A DNA stretch of 41,680 bases from Actinomycetes bacterium (GCA_029782025.1 JAKOVR010000009.1:1-41680); one strand, 5' to 3'. Shown: positions 29,817 through 37,896, counted from the first letter of the stretch. Numbers and translations are program-made. The notes: generated by a model not told the origin, from the letters alone.

Positions 29817-31022
29817 TCACGGCGCGCCGCGCCGGCTCTCGTCCCGGCCCCGGCCCCCGCCCCCGCCCCCGCCCGCGCCCCGGCCCCCGCCCCGGACCCG
29901 GGCGGCCGCGGCCCGCAGGCGGGCGGCCTCGGCCTCGTCGTAGGGCGTGCCGTCGGGGTGGAGCAGTTCGTGGAACCACGGGGCGTCGGGCGCAGCCGGG
30001 CGCACCCAGCTCGTCCAGGCGAAGCGGGTCTGGGTGCGGCCGTCGACCAGGCCCCAGCAGTAGGCGCCGACGCCGCGGTCGGCGAACACGTCGATCAGGT
30101 CCACCGTCGACCCGATGGTGCGGGCCATCCACTCGGTGCACAGCAGCGGCCGGCCGTAGCCCTCGAGGTGGTCGATCGTCGCCTCGAGGCGGGGGCGCGG
30201 CGAGTAGCAGTGGAACGAGATCACGTCGGAGCGGGACAGCATCGTCCGGTTGATGCGGCTCACCCGCTCCACCGCACCCGACACCCCGACGAACACGCCG
30301 GCCGTGAGCGGCTGGGTCGGGTCGATGGCCTGGCACCAGTCGAACACCCGGTTGAGGAGGCCGTCGGCCCGGGCCGTCTTGTGCGGGATCTCGTAGCGTC
30401 CCCACGACACGCTGTTGCGCTGGTCGGGCTCGTTGAACAGATCCCAGGCGTGGACGCGCTCGTCGGTGGCGAAGCGCCCGACCACGGCCTCGACGTAGGG
30501 GCGGAGGCTGTCCCACCGCCGCGGGTCGGCCAGGACGGCGGCGCCGGGACCCTGCACCCAGGTGGAGTTGTGGACACCCGGGCGGGGCTCGGGCTGAGGG
30601 CCGGGGCGGGGATGGGGGTGCCACACGCCGTCGAAGAGGACGGGCATCACGCCGATGCCGTGCCCGGCGGCGAGGTCGAGCACCCGGTCGATGCGGTCGA
30701 GGAAGGCGTCGCCGTCGAGCTCGAACAGGAGGTCGTGCAGGAACAGCCGGATCGACGTGAACCCGAGGTCGGCGGCCCACCCGAGCTCGCGGTCGATCGT
30801 GGCCGGGTCGAAGGTGTCGGCCTGCCACAGCTCGAGCTGGTTGCCAGCGGTGGACGGGGTGAAGTTGCACCCGACCAGCCAGCCGACGTCGTCCTGCCAC
30901 GCCTTGGCCCGAGCGGCTGACCAGCGGGCAGTGGAGGGGACCGGCGGTGAGAACCGCAAGGGCAGCGCGCCCTTGGCCAGGTCGATCCCCTGGGCGGCGA
31001 GGGCGACGAGCGGGTGGGGCAC
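29817..31022 (-). CDS. GH5-like (beta-glycosidase/cellulase fold) protein
   Basis: A 401-residue TIM-barrel glycosidase. E198 in AWDLFNEPDQ is the acid/base and E297 in LLCTEWMAR the nucleophile, about 100 residues apart, as in clan GH-A families 5 and 2. FTSIRLFLHDLLFE and ISFHCYSPRP (barrel strands 2 and 6) also fit. I see no signal peptide, so it may be cytoplasmic or exported by another route. The C-terminus ends in a Gly/Arg tract (about 370-401) coded by the CCCCCGC repeats at 29844-29899. The GTG at 31022 is chosen because CAGACT lies 6 nt upstream; a GTG at 31040 is the alternative. Confidence 0.82.
   Translation of the reverse strand: MPHPLVALAAQGIDLAKGALPLRFSPPVPSTARWSAARAKAWQDDVGWLVGCNFTPSTAGNQLELWQADTFDPATIDRELGWAADLGFTSIRLFLHDLLFELDGDAFLDRIDRVLDLAAGHGIGVMPVLFDGVWHPHPRPGPQPEPRPGVHNSTWVQGPGAAVLADPRRWDSLRPYVEAVVGRFATDERVHAWDLFNEPDQRNSVSWGRYEIPHKTARADGLLNRVFDWCQAIDPTQPLTAGVFVGVSGAVERVSRINRTMLSRSDVISFHCYSPRPRLEATIDHLEGYGRPLLCTEWMARTIGSTVDLIDVFADRGVGAYCWGLVDGRTQTRFAWTSWVRPAAPDAPWFHELLHPDGTPYDEAEAARLRAAAARVRGGGRGAGGGGGGGRGRDESRRGAP
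29844..29899. repeat. Low-complexity CCCCCGC tract coding a Gly/Arg tail
   Basis: A run of CCCCCGCC-type units interrupted by GG pairs. On the minus strand it is a series of G4-G5 runs spaced by 1-3 nt, a strong G-quadruplex pattern inside the 3' end of the GH5-like gene. Confidence 0.85.
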
Positions 31023-31028
31023 GCCGGC

Positions 31029-31034
31029 AGTCTG
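31029..31034 (-). promoter_or_regulatory. -10-like CAGACT of the GH5-like gene
   Basis: CAGACT ends 6 nt before the GTG at 31022. An identical hexamer at the same distance precedes the PhyH gene at 31946, and GGGGCAGACT is shared by both. Confidence 0.42.
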
Positions 31035-31064
31035 CCCCACCGCTTCGGCCGGCGCGCACCGTCC

Positions 31065-31109
31065 CTTGGGTGCGTAAGGGTGCGCTATGCGCGCCCTTAC
31101 GCACCCAAG
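31065..31109. repeat. 45-bp intergenic palindrome, copy 4 of 6
   Basis: Perfect 16-bp arms, extending outward by two more pairs (31063-31111). The centre is in plus orientation although both flanking genes are on the minus strand, so here the better RNA hairpin is on the antisense side. It lies between the PhyH stop (31128) and the GH5-like promoter. Confidence 0.93.
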
Positions 31110-31127
31110 GGCTCGGAGCGTGAGAGG

Positions 31128-31946
31128 TCAGGCGGGGGACAGCTCGGCGGCGGGGAGGCCGAGCGCGCCGGCCACCTCGCCGAGCGGCGTGCCCGGGGCG
31201 ACGGCGTCGAACCCGGGCTTGCCGGGCGCCCCCGGCTTGACCCGCACGACGGCGTCGTCGCCGCAGTAGCGGATCGACAGCGCCCGCCGCGGACGGGTGC
31301 CCTCGTTCCCGCCGGCGGCGTGCAGGGTGCGGGCGTGGTGGATGGTGATGTCGCCGGGCTCGAGGTCCCAGCCGAACACGCCGGGGTCGTCGAGGCCGAG
31401 GGCGGGCGGGGCCTCCCCTTCGGTGCCGGGGATCGGGTCGTCGATGACGAACAGCGTGGGCCGGTAGCGGGTGGGGGAGACGTGGGAGCCGGCGAGGAAG
31501 CGCAGCGCCCCGGCCGACCGGGGCGAGGGGTCGAGGGCCAGCCACACCGTGGCCATCTGGCCCCCCTCCACGTGGAAGTAGCCGTCGTCGGTGTGCCAAC
31601 GGGTCGGGACGGGAGAGCCGGGGTCCTTCACCAGCACGCTGTCCTCGTAGAGCCACAGCTGGGACGTGCCGAGGACCGCGGCGGTGACGGTGGGGATGGG
31701 ACCGGTCGTGGCGAAGGCGGCGAAGTCGGGGTCGGTCCGCCAGTGGTCGACGCCGCCCCGGAACCGCCCGGCGCTGGTGTCGCCGGCCATGGCGCTGAGG
31801 TCGGCCAGCTCGCGCTCGCCCAGCCGGTCGACGGCGGCGGCGATCCGGGCCACCGTCGCCGTGTCGACAGCGCCGCGCACGACGCAGGCGCCGTCGCGCC
31901 AGAACTGGTCGGCCGCGGCCGTGAGGTCGGCGGGAGAAGGAGCCAT
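31128..31946 (-). CDS. Phytanoyl-CoA dioxygenase (PhyH) family Fe(II)/2-oxoglutarate oxygenase
   Basis: A 272-residue PhyH oxygenase. The metal ligands are H118 and D120 in RWHTDDGYF and H209 in RTLHAAGGN; R in RRALSIRY is the 2-oxoglutarate anchor. ALRFLAGSHVSPTRY before the distal His matches the family, and LEPGDITIHHARTLH is a standard phrase. It is a different subgroup from the protein at 11886-12734 (HTD rather than HRD, shorter loops). The ATG at 31946 has CAGACT 6 nt upstream, so a leaderless message is likely; a TTG at 31964 would include that box. It is divergent from the RR-reductase gene, with palindrome copy 5 in the gap. Confidence 0.9.
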   Translation of the reverse strand: MAPSPADLTAAADQFWRDGACVVRGAVDTATVARIAAAVDRLGERELADLSAMAGDTSAGRFRGGVDHWRTDPDFAAFATTGPIPTVTAAVLGTSQLWLYEDSVLVKDPGSPVPTRWHTDDGYFHVEGGQMATVWLALDPSPRSAGALRFLAGSHVSPTRYRPTLFVIDDPIPGTEGEAPPALGLDDPGVFGWDLEPGDITIHHARTLHAAGGNEGTRPRRALSIRYCGDDAVVRVKPGAPGKPGFDAVAPGTPLGEVAGALGLPAAELSPA

Positions 31947-31952
31947 CGGCGA

Positions 31953-31958
31953 AGTCTG
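31953..31958 (-). promoter_or_regulatory. -10-like CAGACT of PhyH gene
   Basis: CAGACT ends 6 nt before the ATG at 31946, no Shine-Dalgarno present. Confidence 0.42.
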
Positions 31959-31967
31959 CCCCAAATC

Positions 31968-32012
31968 CTTGGGTGCGCAAGGGTGCGCTATGCGCGCCCT
32001 TACGCACCCAAA
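31968..32012. repeat. 45-bp intergenic palindrome, copy 5 of 6
   Basis: Arms CTTGGGTGCGCAAGGG and CCCTTACGCACCCAAA: the same two arm variants as copy 1 but with the centre in the opposite orientation. It lies in a divergent gap, between the PhyH start and the response-regulator start, so it cannot be a terminator for either gene. Confidence 0.9.
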
Positions 32013-32044
32013 GGGGAGCCGGGAACCGGGCGTTCCGGCGTGGC

Positions 32045-32050
32045 TAATGT
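32045..32050 (+). promoter_or_regulatory. -10 element TAATGT of the RR-reductase gene
   Basis: TAATGT ends 9 nt before the GTG at 32060. No ribosome-binding site is seen. Confidence 0.45.
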
Positions 32051-32059
32051 GAGCGACCT

Positions 32060-33745
32060 GTGGCCCGGGCGATCATCCTCTCCGTCGACGACGATCCTGC
32101 GGTGTCGGCCTCGATCGCCCGTGACCTGCGGGAGCGCTACGCCGCGCAGTACCAGATCGTGCGGGCCAGCTCGGGGGCCGAGGCGCTCGGCGTGCTCGAC
32201 GAGCTGGCCAAGCGCGACCAGCCCGTCGCCCTGATCATCTCCGACTACCGGATGCCGGAGATGACCGGCATCGAGCTGCTCCGCCAGGCTCGCGGCCCCG
32301 CGCCCGACGCCAAGCTGGTGCTCCTCACCGCCTACGCCGACACCGACGCCGCCATCACCGCCATCAACGAGATCGGGCTCGACCACTACCTGATGAAGCC
32401 GTGGTCCCCGCCCGAGGAGCGGCTCTATCCCGTCCTCGACGACCTGTTGGCCGCCTGGGAGGCGACCAACGCCAGCCGGTACGCCGGGGTCCGTGTGGTC
32501 GGGCACCGCTGGTCGGAGCAGAGCCACGAAGCCCGCACCTTCCTGGCCCGGAACCACGTCCCCTACCAGTGGCTCGAGATCGACCGCGACCCCGAGGCCG
32601 AGCGCCTCGTGTCCCGCGTCGGCGCGGCGCCGGCCGATGCGAGCGGTGGTGCCGGGGCCACGCCGCGGTGGCCGCTCGTGCTCCTGCCCGACGGCCGGGT
32701 GCTGCACGGCCCGACCCTCCTCGAGATCGCGGAGGCCCTCGGCCTGCAGACCCGTCCCCTGGCCACGCTCTACGACCTCGTGATCCTGGGCGCCGGGCCG
32801 GCCGGGCTCGCCGCCGCCGTGTACGGGGCGTCGGAAGGCCTGCAGACCGCGGTGGTGGAGCGGGCCGCGCCGGGCGGCCAGGCCGGGCAGAGCAGCCGCA
32901 TCGAGAACTACCTCGGCTTCCCCAACGGGTTGAGCGGGACCGACCTCTCGCACCGGGCCGTCACCCAGGCCCGGCGGCTCGGCGCCGAGATGGTGCTGGC
33001 CCGGGATGTGGTGGCCCTCGAGACGCGAGGCAGCATCCATGCCGTGGTGCTGGAGGACGGCACCGAGATCGAGACCCGCGCCGTGATCCTGTCGACCGGT
33101 GTGTCCTACCGGATGCTGGAGGCCCCCGGTCTGGCCGATCTCACCGGGCGCGGCGTGTTCTACGGTGCGACGGCCAGCGAGGCCCGCACCACCGAGGGCG
33201 ACGACGTCTACGTGGTCGGCGCCGCCAACTCCGCCGGCCAGGCCACGCTCCACCTGGCTCGCTACGCCAAGCGGGTGGTGATGGTGGTGCGGGGCACGTC
33301 GCTGGAAGCGTCGATGTCGCAGTACCTGGTCGACCGCATCAAGGCGGCCGACAACATCGAGGTGCGGTTCGAGACCGAGGTCGTGGGCGGGGCCGGCACC
33401 GACCACCTCGAGCAGCTGACCTTGCGCCACCGGGGCTCCGGGGCCGAGGAGACGGTGGGGGCGAGCTGGCTCTACATCTTCATCGGCGCGCAGCCCCGCA
33501 CCGACTGGCTGCCCGACACGGTGGCCCGCGACGCCCACGGCTTCCTCCTCACCGGGCCCGAGATCACCCTCCTCGCTCCCGACGCCTGGACGTTGCGCCG
33601 CCCGCCGGAGCTGCTCGAGACCAGCCTGCCGGGGGTGTTCGCCGCCGGCGACGTCCGCCTCGGCTCGATGAAGCGGGTGGCCGCGGCCGTGGGCGAGGGC
33701 GCCAGCGCCGTCAACCTCGTCCACCGCTACCTGGAGACGGTGTGA
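32060..33745 (+). CDS. Response regulator fused to glutaredoxin-like and thioredoxin-reductase-like domains without redox cysteines
   Basis: A 561-residue three-part protein. Residues 1-125 are a receiver domain: acidic D10-D12, phospho-acceptor D62 (SDYRMPEMTG), LLTAYAD and the Lys in LMKPW. Residues about 135-235 resemble a glutaredoxin fold (VRVVGHRWSEQSHEARTFL, PRWPLVLLPDGRVL). Residues 236-561 form a thioredoxin-reductase-like flavoprotein: FAD GAGPAG (244-249), GGQAGQSSRIENYLGFP, VVGAANSAGQA and AAGDVRLGSMKRVAAAVGEG. Where thioredoxin reductase has CATC, here 369-372 are GATA, and the glutaredoxin CxxC is also absent. So it cannot do dithiol chemistry by the standard route; it may sense redox state or NAD(P)H. 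Its TGA overlaps the kinase GTG. Confidence 0.88.
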   Translation: MARAIILSVDDDPAVSASIARDLRERYAAQYQIVRASSGAEALGVLDELAKRDQPVALIISDYRMPEMTGIELLRQARGPAPDAKLVLLTAYADTDAAITAINEIGLDHYLMKPWSPPEERLYPVLDDLLAAWEATNASRYAGVRVVGHRWSEQSHEARTFLARNHVPYQWLEIDRDPEAERLVSRVGAAPADASGGAGATPRWPLVLLPDGRVLHGPTLLEIAEALGLQTRPLATLYDLVILGAGPAGLAAAVYGASEGLQTAVVERAAPGGQAGQSSRIENYLGFPNGLSGTDLSHRAVTQARRLGAEMVLARDVVALETRGSIHAVVLEDGTEIETRAVILSTGVSYRMLEAPGLADLTGRGVFYGATASEARTTEGDDVYVVGAANSAGQATLHLARYAKRVVMVVRGTSLEASMSQYLVDRIKAADNIEVRFETEVVGGAGTDHLEQLTLRHRGSGAEETVGASWLYIFIGAQPRTDWLPDTVARDAHGFLLTGPEITLLAPDAWTLRRPPELLETSLPGVFAAGDVRLGSMKRVAAAVGEGASAVNLVHRYLETV

Positions 33746-35163
33746 CCGACGCGCACCCGGCCCGCCCGGCGGTCGACTCCGAGCAACTCGCCGAGGTGTT
33801 CCTCACCGCGTCGCTCACCGACGAGCAGCGGGCGGACCTGATCGCGGTGAGCGAGGTCGTGCCCTTCGCTGCGGGCGACGACGTCTTCGTCGAAGGGCAG
33901 CCGGCCGACTACCTGTGGATCCTGCTCGACGGCCAGATCGAGCTCAGCCGGCAGAGCGGCGGCCAGAAGGTGGTGCTGACCACCATGGCCAACCCCGGCC
34001 AGTGGGCCGGCGGGCTCCGGGCCTGGGACACCGAAGCCGGCAGCGCCGGCTATCGCGGCACCGGCCACGCCCTCACCGACGGGCACTGCCTGGCCGTGCC
34101 GTCCGAGGAGCTGCGCCGGCTGGTCGAGCGCTGGTTCCCGTTCGGCGTCCACATGATCGTGGGGATCTACCAGACCGTGCGGGGCATCGAGGCCGTCGTC
34201 CGCCAGCGCGAGTCGCTGGTCGCGCTCGGCACGCTCGCCGCCGGCCTGGCCCACGAGATCAACAACCCGGCGGCGGCCGCGCTCCGGGCCGCCGAAGCGC
34301 TGCGGACGTCCTGCGACGACATGCTGACGTCGCTCACGGCCCTGGCCCGCACGGCCATCGCCGCCGACCAGTACATCGCCCTCGATGCCCTGCGGGGCGA
34401 GGTGGTGGGGCCGGCGGGCGGCGGCGGGGCGCTGGAACAGGCCGACCGCGAGGAGGCGGTCGGGCAGTGGCTGGCCGACCGCGGCGTGGCCGACGCGTGG
34501 CCGCTGGCGTCGATGCTGGCGCCGGCCGGGGTCGACGCGGCCTGGTGCGCCCGGGTGGAGGACACGGTGGGCCGCGAGGCGCTCGTCCCGGCGCTGCAGT
34601 GGGCGGCCAGCATCCTCGGGGCCAACGCCCTCCTCTCGGAGCTGACCGACGCCACCACCCGCGTGTCCCACCTCGTGGCCTCGGTGAAGACCTACTCGCA
34701 GATGGACCGGGCGTCGATGCAGCGGGCCGATCTCAACGAGGGCATCGAGAGCACCCTGGTGATGCTGGCCCACAAGCTGCGGGACGTGCGGGTCGAGCGC
34801 GACCTCGCCGACGACCTGCCCTCGATCGAGGTCAACGCCAGCGAGCTCAACCAGGTGTGGACCAACCTGATCGACAACGCCGTCGACGCCATGGACGGGA
34901 AGGGCACCCTCCGCGTGGTGTCCCGCCTCGACGGCGACGCGCTCGTGGTCGAGGTCAGCGACACCGGGGGCGGCATGGACGAGGCGACGCTGGCCCGGGC
35001 CTTCGAACCGTTCTTCACCACCAAGGACGTGGGCAAGGGCACCGGCCTCGGTCTCGACATCTCCCGACGCATCGTGGTGGAGCGTCACGGCGGCGAGATC
35101 ACCTTCGACACGTCGTCTTCGGGTACCACCGCCCGTGTCCGCCTGCCGGTGACGGGCGCGTAG
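33742..35163 (+). CDS. Histidine kinase with N-terminal cyclic-nucleotide-binding domain
   Basis: A 473-residue soluble kinase. Residues about 20-140 form a cNMP-binding/CRP-like beta barrel (VPFAAGDDVFVEGQPADYLWILLDGQIELSRQSGGQKVVLTTM). The dimerisation H-box has H171 in LAAGLAHEINNPAAAA. A long helical insert follows (about 180-310). The ATPase domain has the N-box NQVWTNLIDNAVDAM, DTGGGMD, the F-box FEPFFTTKDVGKG and GTGLGLDIS. No membrane segment, so the signal is internal. It starts at a GTG overlapping the stop of the response-regulator gene, making a two-component pair. Its cNMP-type barrel may bind a nucleotide or simply a protein partner; the phosphate-binding Arg is not obvious. Confidence 0.9.
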   Translation: MTDAHPARPAVDSEQLAEVFLTASLTDEQRADLIAVSEVVPFAAGDDVFVEGQPADYLWILLDGQIELSRQSGGQKVVLTTMANPGQWAGGLRAWDTEAGSAGYRGTGHALTDGHCLAVPSEELRRLVERWFPFGVHMIVGIYQTVRGIEAVVRQRESLVALGTLAAGLAHEINNPAAAALRAAEALRTSCDDMLTSLTALARTAIAADQYIALDALRGEVVGPAGGGGALEQADREEAVGQWLADRGVADAWPLASMLAPAGVDAAWCARVEDTVGREALVPALQWAASILGANALLSELTDATTRVSHLVASVKTYSQMDRASMQRADLNEGIESTLVMLAHKLRDVRVERDLADDLPSIEVNASELNQVWTNLIDNAVDAMDGKGTLRVVSRLDGDALVVEVSDTGGGMDEATLARAFEPFFTTKDVGKGTGLGLDISRRIVVERHGGEITFDTSSSGTTARVRLPVTGA

Positions 35164-35193
35164 CCGGCCGGTCAGGGGCGTTCCCACCGCGCG

Positions 35194-35343
35194 TCGCCGG
35201 TGCAGATTCGCGGGCCCGCGTTGTCGCTGGTGCAATCGCGCGGCCTGACGCCGGGAAGCTGCACCAGCGAATCGGGAGGGCCGGGTAGCTGCACCGGCGA
35301 TTCTGGGAGGGCCGGGTAGCTGCACCGGCGATTCTGGGAGGGG
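35194..35343. repeat. Cluster of CTGCACCGGCG repeats in both orientations
   Basis: This fills most of the 266-bp gap between the kinase and LLM genes; I see no gene here. Two inverted copies (CGCCGGTGCAG at 35196; CGCTGGTGCA at 35225) face three direct copies (CTGCACCAGCG at 35259; CTGCACCGGCG at 35290 and 35321). TCGCTGGTGCA (35224-35234) and TGCACCAGCGA (35260-35270) are a perfect 11-bp dyad. The last two direct copies lie in two identical 31-bp tandem units (35274-35304 and 35305-35335) beginning GGGAGGGCCGGGTAGC. Together they can fold into nested hairpins that may end the two-component message. Confidence 0.82.
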
Positions 35344-35415
35344 CGGCCGTCGGCGAGGTCGACGGGTGCCGGCGGGGGTGGCGCCGACGGGGGCGGGACG
35401 GGCCGGTCGTCCCGA

Positions 35416-35421
35416 TAGCGT
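35416..35421 (+). promoter_or_regulatory. -10 element TAGCGT of the LLM gene
   Basis: TAGCGT ends 8 nt before the ATG at 35430; no Shine-Dalgarno. Confidence 0.48.
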
Positions 35422-35429
35422 GCCGGGCC

Positions 35430-36470
35430 ATGGAGCCCTTCGAACTGGGGTTGGACACCTTCGGAGACGTGACGGTCGGCGCCGACGGGCAGCCCCGGCA
35501 CCACGCCGCCGTGATCCGTGACGTGGTGGAGGAAGCGGTGCTGGCCGACGAGGTCGGGCTCGACTTCATCGGGGTGGGCGAGCACCACCGGGCCGACTTC
35601 GCCATCTCGGCGCCCGAGATCGTGCTGGCCGCCATCGCCAGCCGCACCTTCCGGATCCGCCTGGGCACGGCGGTCACCGTGCTCAGCACCGACGACCCGG
35701 TGCGGGTCTACGAGCGCTTCGCCACCCTCGACGCCGTGAGCAACGGCCGGGCCGAGGTGATCCTCGGCCGGGGATCGTTCACCGAGTCGTTCCCGCTGTT
35801 CGGCTACTCGCTGGAGGACTACGAGCTGCTCTTCGAGGACCGGCTCGACCTCTTCTCCGTGCTGCTCGACGAGGGGCCCGTGCGCTGGTCGGGCGAGACC
35901 CGGGCGCCGGTCGACGTCCCCCGTGTCTTCCCGCCCACCGAGGCCGGCCGGCTGCGGACGTGGATCGGGGTGGGCGGCAGCCACCAGTCGGTGATCCGGG
36001 CCGCCCGCTACGGCCTCCCGTTGATGCTCGCCATCATCGGGGGCGAGCCGCTGCGCTTCGCGCCGCTCGTCGACCTCTACCACCGGGCCTGCGACCAGGT
36101 CGGCGTCGGGCCGCTCCCGGTCGGTGCCCACTGCCCGGGGTACGTGGCCGCCACCGACGACGAGGCCCGCGAAGAGCTCTGGCCCCACTACCTCGCCATG
36201 TTCTCCCGCATCGGTCGAGAGCGCGGATGGCCGCCGCCCACCCGGGAGCAGTACGAGCACGCCACCGGTCCCGACGGCGCGATGTTCGTGGGATCGCCCG
36301 CCACCGTGGCCACGAAGATCATCAAGGTGGCCGAGGGCCTCGGGCTGTCGCGCTTCGACATGAAGTACTCGGCCGGGGCGCTGCCCCACGACAAGCTCAT
36401 GGCCTGCATCGAGCGGTACGGCCGCGAGGTCGCACCCGTCGTGCGGGAGGCGCTCGCCGGCCGGCCGTAG
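35430..36470 (+). CDS. LLM-class flavin-dependent oxidoreductase (luciferase-like)
   Basis: A 346-residue TIM-barrel flavoenzyme of the bacterial luciferase superfamily. EVGLDFIGVGEHHRADFAISAPEIVLAAIASRTFRIRLGTAVTVLSTDDPVRVYERFATLDAVSNGRAEVILGRGSF covers strands 2-4, with the EHH motif and the VSNGRAE helix. WIGVGGSHQSVIRAARYGLPLMLAIIGG is the later FMN-phosphate region. The phrase GEHHRADFAISAP fits the FMN-dependent LLM group (TIGR03858-like oxidoreductases) more than F420-dependent members. A flavin reductase gene lies 1.5 kb downstream, though on the other strand. Substrate unknown. Leaderless start after TAGCGT. Confidence 0.9.
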   Translation: MEPFELGLDTFGDVTVGADGQPRHHAAVIRDVVEEAVLADEVGLDFIGVGEHHRADFAISAPEIVLAAIASRTFRIRLGTAVTVLSTDDPVRVYERFATLDAVSNGRAEVILGRGSFTESFPLFGYSLEDYELLFEDRLDLFSVLLDEGPVRWSGETRAPVDVPRVFPPTEAGRLRTWIGVGGSHQSVIRAARYGLPLMLAIIGGEPLRFAPLVDLYHRACDQVGVGPLPVGAHCPGYVAATDDEAREELWPHYLAMFSRIGRERGWPPPTREQYEHATGPDGAMFVGSPATVATKIIKVAEGLGLSRFDMKYSAGALPHDKLMACIERYGREVAPVVREALAGRP

Positions 36471-36519
36471 CCGCGATGGCGAGAGAGGCGACCCCGATGG
36501 GCCGCGGGCCGGCGCCCGA

Positions 36520-37884
36520 TCAGCCGAGCTCCTCGACGACGATCCCGCCGGCGCTCGACGGCGAGGCGTACAGCATGGTCGTCCCGGCAAGCCACGGCCG
36601 GGTGGGGGAGACCCCGGCGTGGGTGGTCAGCGTCTTACCCGAGGTGGCGTCGAGCACCTCCAGGGTGGCGGTGCCGGTCGACCCGCCGGACATGAGGATC
36701 ACGTACGGTCCCGAGATCCCGGCCCACCAGGTGTTGGCGGCCTTGCCCTGGCGCTGCCACAGGATGCTGCCGTCGCGGCGGGCGTAGGCGGTCACGACCT
36801 GGTTGTCCTTGGGGGCGAAGGCGAGGACGACGTCGGCGGACACCCCCATGATCGCCGCGTTTTGCATGCCGACGTCGTCTTTGGGTCCGACCGCCATCTC
36901 GGCGCCGGTGCGAGTGTCGATGAAGTGGAGGTGGTGGTCCTTGGCCCGGGCGATGATGGTCGGACCATCGGCCCACAGCCCGTTGGCCGTGACCTTGACC
37001 TCCCACTTCTGCTCGCCGGTGAGGGCATCGAAGGCGCGGAGGGTTTGGACCTCGTTGATGTACACCGTGGATTCGTCGGCGTCGGCCGGCCCGAACTCAC
37101 CGCCAGCGGTCGGCCTCGTCCACCGCAGCTCGCCGGTGGCGGCGTCGTGCACCTCGGTGCGGCCGTTGTCGTAGAGGAGCACCAGGGTGGTGGCGGACCA
37201 GCGGGTGAAGGCCGGGTTCGCCTCGAGATCGAACCCCCAGAGCTCATGGCCGTCGGCGACGTCGAGGGCGGTGAGGCGCGGACCGCACCGGATGATGAGG
37301 CGTTCCCCGAGGACCCGGCTGATCGGGGTGGCCCACTCGGGGTTGTGGCACGATCGCTGCCACCAGCGGAAGGACAGGTCGGGGATCGAGCGGGCGACCA
37401 CGCCGGCGTCGGTGAGGATGTAGACGCGGCTTCCGTCACCGAGCAGGCCGTACAACCTCGAGGGGAGGTCGGGGACGTCGGGGAGGTCGGTGGCGGCCGT
37501 CGAGGCACCGATGTCCCGTGTGGCCGACCGGGCCGCGGGCGGCAACACCTCGGCGGCCCGTCCGGCCGCTCGGACGGCGTAGACCGCCGCGGCCGTGACC
37601 GAGGCGGCGACGATGAGGATGGCGCCGACGACGAGCCCGGGGTGAACTCGCCGGTGCTGCCGGTCGACGGGCGGTGCCGGTCCCCAGGTCGTGGGCGGCG
37701 AGATCAAGGGCGCCAGCGCGTCGGGAGCCGGGGGTCCACTGGCGGGACCGGATCTCGGGATCGACGACGACGACGATGACGTCGGCGGCGACCACGGATT
37801 CGCCGGCTCATCGGTCGGCGCCCCGCAGGCGGGGCAGAGATCGCTCGCCCCCCGATCGGCACCGCAAGCCCGACACGCCACCAC
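36520..37884 (-). CDS. Zinc-ribbon, single-pass membrane protein with PQQ-like beta-propeller
   Basis: A 454-residue protein. Residues 1-22 form a zinc ribbon (CRACGAD, CPACGAP: two CxxC pairs) on the cytoplasmic side. A Pro/Ser-rich linker follows, then one membrane segment at about 84-105 (GLVVGAILIVAASVTAAAVYAV). The outer part is a repeat propeller of PQQ-binding-like type: LTALDVADGHELWGFDLE, EVHDAATGELRWTRP, RAFDALTGEQKWEVKV, HFIDTRTGAEMAV, TAYARRDGSILWQRQ and EVLDATSGKTLTTH. The AxDAxTGExxW phrase is the PQQ-blade consensus. Known relatives include BamB-like proteins; here no enzyme active site is seen, so a scaffolding or ligand-sensing role is likely. The GTG start at 37884 follows TAACCT by 6 nt. 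Confidence 0.83.
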   Translation of the reverse strand: MVACRACGADRGASDLCPACGAPTDEPANPWSPPTSSSSSSIPRSGPASGPPAPDALAPLISPPTTWGPAPPVDRQHRRVHPGLVVGAILIVAASVTAAAVYAVRAAGRAAEVLPPAARSATRDIGASTAATDLPDVPDLPSRLYGLLGDGSRVYILTDAGVVARSIPDLSFRWWQRSCHNPEWATPISRVLGERLIIRCGPRLTALDVADGHELWGFDLEANPAFTRWSATTLVLLYDNGRTEVHDAATGELRWTRPTAGGEFGPADADESTVYINEVQTLRAFDALTGEQKWEVKVTANGLWADGPTIIARAKDHHLHFIDTRTGAEMAVGPKDDVGMQNAAIMGVSADVVLAFAPKDNQVVTAYARRDGSILWQRQGKAANTWWAGISGPYVILMSGGSTGTATLEVLDATSGKTLTTHAGVSPTRPWLAGTTMLYASPSSAGGIVVEELG

Positions 37885-37890
37885 GGTGTC

Positions 37891-37896
37891 AGGTTA
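37891..37896 (-). promoter_or_regulatory. -10 element TAACCT of the propeller gene
   Basis: TAACCT on the minus strand ends 6 nt before the GTG at 37884: leaderless geometry. Confidence 0.45.

Noticed and set aside
29817..29900. Second RNA-binding RGG domain on the GH5-like protein
   Set aside because: The Gly/Arg tail comes from a low-complexity DNA tract and lacks spaced RGG repeats.
29779..32007. 742-codon minus-strand frame starting MRKGAHSAPLRTQ
   Set aside because: It starts in palindrome copy 5, runs through copy 4 and covers two well-supported genes in another frame; Arg/Pro-rich composition marks it as a shadow.
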